A DNA stretch of 21,185 nucleotides from the NCBI GenBank assembly GCA_913061385.1, contig CAJXTM010000003.1, positions 1-21,185 of the forward strand, in the 5' to 3' direction. Position 1 is the stretch's first letter. The number at the start of each line of letters is the position of its first letter. This DNA is from an uncultured Rhodopirellula sp. GTDB taxonomy: Bacteria > Planctomycetota > Planctomycetia > Pirellulales > Pirellulaceae. The translations under genes were made by a program, and so were the position numbers. Shown piece by piece: positions 16,019 through 21,185 of this stretch. The notes beneath the pieces are model-generated. The model was not told the origin of the DNA and did not search any database. It saw nothing but the letters and a program-made list of their open reading frames with translations.

Positions 16019-17077
16019 CTATTCTTCCCCATTGCGAACAAGATTTAGAATTCCGACAACTTGACTACGACTTCCGCGGACAACCAAACGACGCGGAAAG
16101 CGGGCTTGGATCATTACCCCGTCATGGCCTGCATGCTGTTCACCTTCAGTAATCACCACCTCAACCTTCGACATAATGCTTGAAACAGCACGCACCTGAA
16201 CGGCGACACGCGGAGATAACTTGCCGGGATTTGATTCGGCATCGAGTACAAACCTGAGCTGCTCCAAAGGAACCTTAAGCTTGCCCCTCACCACAATCAT
16301 GCGAGTTATTCCAACCCACCTTGTGCCTCGCTGATGAAGATTCAAAGTGGATGGCAAAAAGCGTACTGGCGTGGTGTAACGTAAAAGGATTGGCAAGTCG
16401 ACAATCTGTGCCTGCGCACTTGGATCGAGATAATGCACACGTACCAAATCTTCAGCATCACCAAAAGAAAACGTTGGCTTTGCAATGAACCTAAATGCCT
16501 CTGGAGCTTGCACCACAGAACCGATCGTCACGAAGCTTCCCCGAACACTTTCAACCCGTTGGATCTTCCCGCCTAACTCATGAATCTGCCCCGAAACATC
16601 GAATTTTGAATCAGGATCTACCAGACGCATTGTGGTTTGATCGAGGCCCAACGGACCAGTAATCTGCACATCGACATCCAACACAAACGGAACTGCAGAC
16701 TCCTGAAAGAAAAGACGAATCGAACGGCGTACATTCGCAACTTTGTTCGATGAGGCAAGCCTCAACGCCAGACTTAGAGTCCCGTCAGGTTCAAGAGAAC
16801 GTTGTTCAGGCACAACTGCCAAACAGCCACAATCCGGATCGATCGATCGCAAATTCAAAGAGAGGCCCGTGGAGTTTTTTACATGTACCTTCACTAAGAC
16901 TTCTCGACCGATGCGGTAATTCCCTAAATGGATTCCCTTACGCGAACGGATCGCTGTCATCACAACGGTATCAATCGAGCGATTGCCGGTCGACTTGGTT
17001 GGTCCCTCGCCGTTGACCGTTACAGTCATCACGAGCCCCATGCACACGTGCACTAAAACGAATCGCCAGAGTTGCAT
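16019..17077 (-). CDS. Exported DUF1573-containing protein (cassette gene 1)
   Basis: 352 aa. N-terminal signal peptide at about 1-23 (FVLVHVCMGLVMTVTVNG). Residues about 50-135 form an immunoglobulin-like strand pattern with the DUF1573 signature LGNYRIGREVLVKVHVKN, then DPDCGCLAV with the CGC pair at 83-85 and LEPDGTLSLALRL. DUF1573 domains are common in Bacteroidetes and planctomycetes, and their role is not established; they resemble ASPM/HYDIN-type Ig domains. The rest (150-352) is strand-rich and may be one or two further Ig-like domains (VRFLPSTLNLHQRGTRW near 240). First gene of the group; its upstream region is the 500-bp spacer at 17078-17579. The stop codon abuts the next ATG. Confidence 0.78.
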   Translation of the reverse strand: MQLWRFVLVHVCMGLVMTVTVNGEGPTKSTGNRSIDTVVMTAIRSRKGIHLGNYRIGREVLVKVHVKNSTGLSLNLRSIDPDCGCLAVVPEQRSLEPDGTLSLALRLASSNKVANVRRSIRLFFQESAVPFVLDVDVQITGPLGLDQTTMRLVDPDSKFDVSGQIHELGGKIQRVESVRGSFVTIGSVVQAPEAFRFIAKPTFSFGDAEDLVRVHYLDPSAQAQIVDLPILLRYTTPVRFLPSTLNLHQRGTRWVGITRMIVVRGKLKVPLEQLRFVLDAESNPGKLSPRVAVQVRAVSSIMSKVEVVITEGEQHAGHDGVMIQARFPRRLVVRGSRSQVVGILNLVRNGEE

Positions 17078-17359
17078 TTTTGCCCCCGTGTAACTTCAGC
17101 GTGTTTTTTTGGCGTGATCCAAGCACTTGGCTCCAATCAACCAAACAATGATTGTTCAATCGCCTGCCTTACATAATCACTGCCCGCATCTTATTGACTT
17201 TGCAGGTCCATTTTGCCTTAGCGCCAACCGCACTTTCGTTGAGCAACTAGTCGCTCAAGAGTGTGACTGCCCTGCGGAAAAATGTTCATATGTTCACTAT
17301 CTAAAACGCCAACATAGGGCCCATGAGCACGGCGTCAATCTTTTTCTGTTCGGAAATTC

Positions 17360-17384
17360 AAAAAGGCCGTCTGTAAATGACAGC
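17360..17384 (-). terminator. Distal hairpin plus T-run (terminator-like)
   Basis: GCCGTC (17366-17371) and GACAGC (17379-17384) form a 6-bp stem with one mismatch and a 7-nt loop. On the minus strand it is followed by CTTTTT. An alternative 4-bp stem CTGT/ACAG is possible. It has the same layout as the hairpin at 17451-17474. Flanking A-runs on the plus strand after the stem (AAA) make it partly bidirectional. Confidence 0.45.
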
Positions 17385-17450
17385 AAACCGTGCTTCAAAC
17401 CACTTCAGTTGAAGACGGGAAGCGATACTGGTCGGCAGCGCATGGTATCC

Positions 17451-17474
17451 AAAAGGCCGCCAGTTAGAGGCGGC
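17451..17474 (-). terminator. Proximal hairpin plus T-run after CPXCG gene
   Basis: GCCGCC (17456-17461) and GGCGGC (17469-17474) form a perfect 6-bp GC stem with a 7-nt loop. On the minus strand it is followed by CTTTT. It lies about 105 bp beyond the stop codon of the CPXCG gene, in the right direction to terminate the dehydrogenase-CPXCG transcript. Confidence 0.6.
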
Positions 17475-17579
17475 AAAGAAAGCATGGCAGGTCAGCGTCG
17501 AAGAGACAGGCTTGGAACCGGGCAATCAAGACAGGTGGCTACGTTAGACCGCGACATAGCAATCAACCGCTACGCTGGG

Positions 17580-17771
17580 TCAGTTCCGGTCCTGCTCCGG
17601 CTCCGCCCAAACACGTGGCCCATCTTCATCCCAGTCAACATGAATCACACTTGGATTGCAGCAAACCGGACAATCCTCAACATAACTCTGTGACCGACCT
17701 GCACCTGGATCGAGCGGAATGATTATTTCCTCACCACAGCTGTCGCAGATGTATTCACCATCCTGATCCAT
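17580..17771 (-). CDS. CPXCG-motif cysteine-rich zinc-ribbon protein
   Basis: 63 aa, the normal length of the Cys_rich_CPXG family of small cytoplasmic proteins. The pattern is complete: YICDSCGEEI with CxxC at about 9-12, then a short acidic and Gly segment, SYVEDCPVCCNPSVIHVDWD with CxxC at about 34-37, ending in acidic residues. The two CxxC pairs should hold one zinc ion. The function of the family is unknown. ATG at 17771 lies 24 bp after the dehydrogenase stop codon, so the two are probably co-transcribed; a terminator-like hairpin follows at 17451-17474. Confidence 0.88.
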   Translation of the reverse strand: MDQDGEYICDSCGEEIIIPLDPGAGRSQSYVEDCPVCCNPSVIHVDWDEDGPRVWAEPEQDRN

Positions 17772-17795
17772 GACGTTTCCGGAGCTTGAGTTGAA

Positions 17796-18761
17796 TTAGT
17801 TGGCAGTGGTGTTCATCACGTCAAACACGACCTTAAAAGCGGAGGGGTCCACGGCCATTTCAAAAGCTTTCGCTGCTTCCTCCAAGGCAAATCGATGTGT
17901 GACCAACCCCGACAAATCGAATCGATCAGCTTGCAGCAGTTCGATGGCCAAATCAAACGGACCGCATCGGGAACCGACAACACTGATTTCATCAATCACT
18001 ACAGGCGCCAGAGAAATCACATGGTCCGCGGCAACCGTGGTTTTCATGACGATTGTGCCCCGTGGCTTCACCAATTGTAAGGCCAGTGGTAACCCCGTCA
18101 CGGATCCAGTGCAGTCAACGACCAAATCAAAATCCTTCTCGCGAATCAGGTCATTTAAGTGAATCGTCTCGATACCGAACTTTCGAAACCTGGCAAGCTT
18201 CAGCTCGTGTTTTCCCACTACCTTAATGTTTTTTACACTTTGAGAGATCGCTTGGGCGCACAAGTTTGCCAGTCTCCCATCTCCTAACACGATAGCATTT
18301 TGCACACTCGAGATTTCTATCTGCTGCTGGATCTGTAGAGCGGCTGCCAAAGGTTCAATAAGAACAGCCTGATCATCACTAATCGAATCAGGAACAATGT
18401 GCATGCTTGTTTGCGGAATCGCGACCTGATCAGCGAAGGCACCATCATGCCGATGGATCCCAACAACAGTGCGATCAACGCAGTGATTGCCCAACCCGGA
18501 CAGACAACGAGGACACTTACGGCAGTTGCAGTTGATCTCCCCGACAACGCGTGCCCCCGCGAGGGGTCCGGAGGTGGCAATGCCGACAAATTCGTGTCCG
18601 AGAACACCTGAAAATCCCATGTATCCCTTGGCAAGTTGCAGATCCGTCTCGCAAATGCCTGCTGCGATCACATCAACAATCACCTCTCCAGAGAGGGGAA
18701 CGGGTGATTGATAATCGGGGTGAAATTGGATGCCATTCTGATCAAGGCAGATTGCTCTCAA
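17796..18761 (-). CDS. Zinc-dependent medium-chain alcohol dehydrogenase-like protein
   Basis: 321 aa from a TTG start at 18761 (reads MRAICLDQNGIQF), chosen because AGAGGAG lies 7 nt upstream and because family members begin at this point; the longer frame to a GTG at 18824 adds a non-conserved basic tail. Catalytic zinc ligands: Cys37 (GICETD), His56/Glu57 (GHEFVG) and Glu136 (IEPLA). Structural zinc cysteines cluster at 78-94 (CNCRKCPRCLSGLGNHC), with one more Cys than the usual four. The Rossmann-fold loop VLGDGRLANL lies at about 158-167. Oxidises or reduces an alcohol, polyol or sugar with NAD(P); the substrate is unknown. At 321 aa it is slightly shorter than typical (about 340-350). 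Divergent from recQ across about 107 bp and followed after 24 bp by the CPXCG gene. Confidence 0.88.
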   Translation of the reverse strand: MRAICLDQNGIQFHPDYQSPVPLSGEVIVDVIAAGICETDLQLAKGYMGFSGVLGHEFVGIATSGPLAGARVVGEINCNCRKCPRCLSGLGNHCVDRTVVGIHRHDGAFADQVAIPQTSMHIVPDSISDDQAVLIEPLAAALQIQQQIEISSVQNAIVLGDGRLANLCAQAISQSVKNIKVVGKHELKLARFRKFGIETIHLNDLIREKDFDLVVDCTGSVTGLPLALQLVKPRGTIVMKTTVAADHVISLAPVVIDEISVVGSRCGPFDLAIELLQADRFDLSGLVTHRFALEEAAKAFEMAVDPSAFKVVFDVMNTTAN

Positions 18762-18768
18762 TTTTCGG

Positions 18769-18775
18769 CTCCTCT
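18769..18775 (-). promoter_or_regulatory. Ribosome binding site that selects a TTG start
   Basis: AGAGGAG on the minus strand lies 7 nt before the TTG at 18761-18759. It is one of the best Shine-Dalgarno matches in the window and supports TTG rather than the upstream GTG as start of the dehydrogenase. Confidence 0.7.
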
Positions 18776-18868
18776 GGGAGTGAATGCGGTGTGGAACTAG
18801 GGCCAGCAGTCGTATAATCCGCACTGCAGCGAGCCCCTTCGATTGACTTTCGACTGGATTTTAGCGTG

Positions 18869-21137
18869 ATGGCCGACAAGACGGACCCGACAACCCTACT
18901 AGCGACCTTTGGTTTGAGCGAATTTCGCCCCGGTCAGCGAGAGGTGATAGATGCCGTTGCGGCCGGTGAGGACGTCATGTGCGTCATGCCTACTGGCGGC
19001 GGAAAGAGCCTCTGCTATCAGTTGCCAAGCCTTTCCAAAAAAGGCACTACAATCGTCGTTTCGCCGCTGATCGCGTTAATGAAGGATCAAGTCGACACTC
19101 TTCAGAAGCTGGGAATCCGGGCAAGTTTAATCAATAGCAGTCTGTCTGCGATGGAACAGACAGAGGTTCTCGATGAGATGGCACGAGGCGACCTAAATCT
19201 GGTCTACGTTGCTCCCGAAAGACTACGCAACAGTCGATTTCTTGATGCAATCTCCAACGTCAACATCAATCTGCTTGCGATTGACGAAGCCCATTGTGTT
19301 AGTGAGTGGGGTCATGATTTTCGTCCTGACTACTCGCGTCTGGGTAAATTCCGTGAACGCTATCTGAAAGACGTACAGACAATCGCCTTAACGGCCACGG
19401 CGACACCCATGGTCAGGACAGACATTTCAGACATTCTGAGACTAAAAACACCTCAGGTGTTTGTTACCGGATTCGCCAGAACCAATCTTCGCTTCAGTGT
19501 AACTCATGCGAAATCGGATCGTGAGAAAGACGAAGAACTGACACGCTACATCAGCTCACAAACAGGATCGGGCATCATCTACGCCGCAACCCGCAAACGA
19601 TGTGAAGAATTGGCTCAGTGGTTGCCCGAGAAGACACGACGATCGATCGGAGCCTACCATGCCGGTCTTGAACCGGGCCAGAGGCAGCGTGTCCAAGACG
19701 ATTTCATGTCTGGCAAACTGTCAGCGATCGTGGCGACCAATGCGTTTGGTATGGGTATCGACAAATCCGATATCCGCTTCGTAGTTCACTACAACATCCC
19801 CGGCAGTCTGGAAGCTTACTATCAAGAAGCAGGACGCGCTGGTCGAGATGGACAAACCAGTGAATGCAGATTGATGTTTTCTTACAGCGATCGCTACATT
19901 CAGGAATTCTTTATTGAAAACCGTTATCCACAACGTCAAACGGTCAAGAGCGTCTACGAATTCCTGCTGACTCGAGAAGAAGATCCGATCGAACTGACAC
20001 TCGAACAAATCCGCGAAGAAATCGGAGTGAAAGAGGGCACCGAAGCGATTGGAACGGCTCAGACACTGTTGGCCAAAGCTGGTGTTCTGCGACGACTAGA
20101 CAGCGCTTCAAATCACGCGATTGTCCGAATCGAAAGTGATGCCCCAACGCTACTCGACTTTCTGCCAAAAGAGGCAAAGATCCGGCGTAAAGTAATGCTT
20201 GCTATCGAGCGAATGGTAGGAAGACAGCGGGGGGAAGACATCTATATAAGATTGCCACGGTTGGCTGACATGGCGGGTGTCGATCGCGAGCAACTTAAAC
20301 GGACCCTTCGCGAATTGAATCGGCTCCGATCATTCGATTACATTCCACCATTTCGAGGACGCGCGGTTCATTTGGTGCAGCAGGACCTCACCTTTGAACA
20401 ACTTGACATCGACTTTGAAGACCTCAATGCACGCAAACGTGCTGAATTTGAAAAGCTGGAAGCCGTCATCAAATTCGCACGAACATCAGGATGCCGACAA
20501 CGTGTAATTCTGCAATATTTTGGTGAGGCTGGGGCAGCGAATTGTGGGCTTTGCGATCGTTGCCACCCCAACGATGGCTCAGTGGGAAGATCCTCGGATA
20601 TTTCCATTGCGAGTGAGATCGAAGGTGTCGATTCCAATGCACTTTTAAGAGGCATTCAGGTTATTCTCAGCGGCGTCACCCGCATGCATGGTCGCTTTGG
20701 AAAAAACATGGTGGCGCAAATGTTATGCGGATCAAAAAACAAAAAGCTGCAACAATGGAAACTTCACCAACTGAGCACCTACGGTCTTCTCTCCGGTCTG
20801 CGTCAAAACGAAGTAGTCGGTGTCATGGATGCTCTGATCGAAACTGGACTGCTTCAACAAAAAGAAGTGGATGAACGACGTCCCACCCTGCACATGACAG
20901 AAGAAGGTCGTCGCGTCATGCGTTCCGAGTCACCGCTACCAACAGGCCTGCAACTGCCTCTGCCACTTGCAAAACGGCTTGCCAAGGCAACGGGAAAGAT
21001 CGAAGCAGCCGACGTACAATCCGATTCAGCGCAATCAGGTTCAGATGGCGAGAGTGGTGAAGCTGAAAGTACGCAGACTTCGGAAATTGCGGAAAAGTTA
21101 AAGCGTTGGCGTCGAAAGAACTCGGCCGCTTTGGGAA
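18869..21137 (+). CDS. recQ: RecQ-family ATP-dependent DNA helicase, 3'-truncated by contig end
   Basis: 756 codons are visible. Unwinds DNA 3' to 5' in recombination and repair. Helicase core: FRPGQREVIDAV near 19-30, Walker A PTGGGKS at 41-47 (Lys46), DEAH at 139-142 followed by the aromatic-rich loop CVSEWGHDFRPDY, TATATP motif III, then VATNAFGMGIDKSDIR and QEAGRAGRDG (motifs V and VI). The RecQ zinc site has Cys542, Cys559, Cys562 and Cys565, followed by a winged-helix region with GLLSGL and LHMTEEGRRVM. After an acidic linker (about 713-738) the frame enters LKRWRRKNSAALGT, which resembles the first helix of an HRDC domain, and is then cut by adapter. So the C-terminus is lost, probably most of an HRDC domain. 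ATG at 18869 fits the family start. Extra frames near 21138-21185 are adapter. Confidence 0.95.
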
Positions 21138-21185
21138 CTGTCTCTTATACACATCTCCGAGCCCACGAGACCGAGGCTGATCTCG
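21138..21185. other. Nextera i7-side adapter left on contig end (reverse complement of start)
   Basis: The 19-bp mosaic end begins at 21138 and is followed by the Nextera read-2 adapter and the index complement CGAGGCTG (N710). It is the reverse complement of the block at 1-46. Genomic sequence ends at about 21137, inside recQ. Confidence 0.97.

Larger units (their letters stand above)
17078..17579. other. 502-bp intergenic region with two similar hairpins
   Basis: No convincing gene. A plus-strand frame (17127-17693) is open for 188 codons but overlaps the CPXCG gene in antisense and shows no family features. The region holds two hairpin elements 90 bp apart (17361-17387 and 17451-17477), listed separately. 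The part next to 17077 should carry the promoter of the DUF1573 cassette; a run of seven T lies near 17104-17110. Confidence 0.55.

Noticed and set aside
16836..16850. CGATCGATCG run suggestive of a repeat or methylation cluster
   Set aside because: A short chance palindromic run inside the DUF1573 coding sequence, with no second copy of note.
17127..17693. 188-residue plus-strand frame with CDCPAEKC and a repeated SKRPxV motif
   Set aside because: It overlaps the well-supported CPXCG gene in antisense. The repeated motif is explained by the two hairpins 90 bp apart, a multiple of three. No promoter or ribosome binding site is evident, but a conserved orthologue would reopen the question.
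20916..21152. Minus-strand frame starting MYKRQ at the right end
   Set aside because: Starts inside adapter and is antisense to recQ.

Overview
The window is a metagenome-style contig of about 21.09 kb of genomic DNA (47-21137) with Illumina Nextera adapter left on both ends (1-46 and 21138-21185). The gene set suggests a planctomycete, probably of the Rhodopirellula/Pirellula type. It holds a secreted formylglycine-type sulfatase, a secreted DUF1080 protein, a PknB-like kinase with a predicted beta-helix ectodomain, a DUF1573 protein, a membrane pyrophosphatase with a signal-peptide-like N-terminus, a small soluble-type haem c protein, and many exported proteins of unknown function. This assignment is an inference from gene content; there is no rRNA or other marker to prove it. 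Strong Shine-Dalgarno sites are few, and GTG and TTG starts occur.

Layout. (1) 47-3443, minus strand: rpmB - gatC - NhaC-type Na+/H+ antiporter - an exported protein cut by the contig end. The antiporter has an unusual soluble insertion of about 125 residues. (2) 3724-4260, plus strand: a small putative lipoprotein with a hairpin terminator. (3) 4420-8552, minus strand: a membrane-anchored Ser/Thr kinase with its own terminator, a monohaem c-type protein with a 13-bp-stem terminator, and a DUF1080 protein. (4) 8809-14187, plus strand: sulfatase, K+-dependent-type membrane pyrophosphatase (hppA), and a DapA/NanA-family lyase/synthase. (5) 14270-17077, minus strand: a compact three-gene cassette of exported proteins (DUF1573 protein, Cys-rich protein, unknown protein). 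The last two share a short motif. This is the least explained part of the window. (6) 17078-17579: about 500 bp without a convincing gene, holding two similar hairpin-plus-T-tract elements exactly 90 bp apart. (7) 17580-18761, minus strand: a zinc-dependent medium-chain dehydrogenase followed by a CPXCG zinc-ribbon protein. (8) 18869-21137, plus strand: a RecQ helicase cut by the contig end, apparently just inside its HRDC domain.

Functionally the window mixes housekeeping (L28, GatC, RecQ), ion and energy coupling (antiporter, pyrophosphatase), polysaccharide-related secreted enzymes (sulfatase, DUF1080) and envelope or signalling proteins of unknown role. I found no CRISPR array, tRNA, rRNA, IS element, phage gene or toxin-antitoxin pair. 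The most plausible undescribed unit is the 14270-17077 cassette. The kinase ectodomain, the Met-free haem protein, the antiporter insertion and the paired hairpins are secondary leads.
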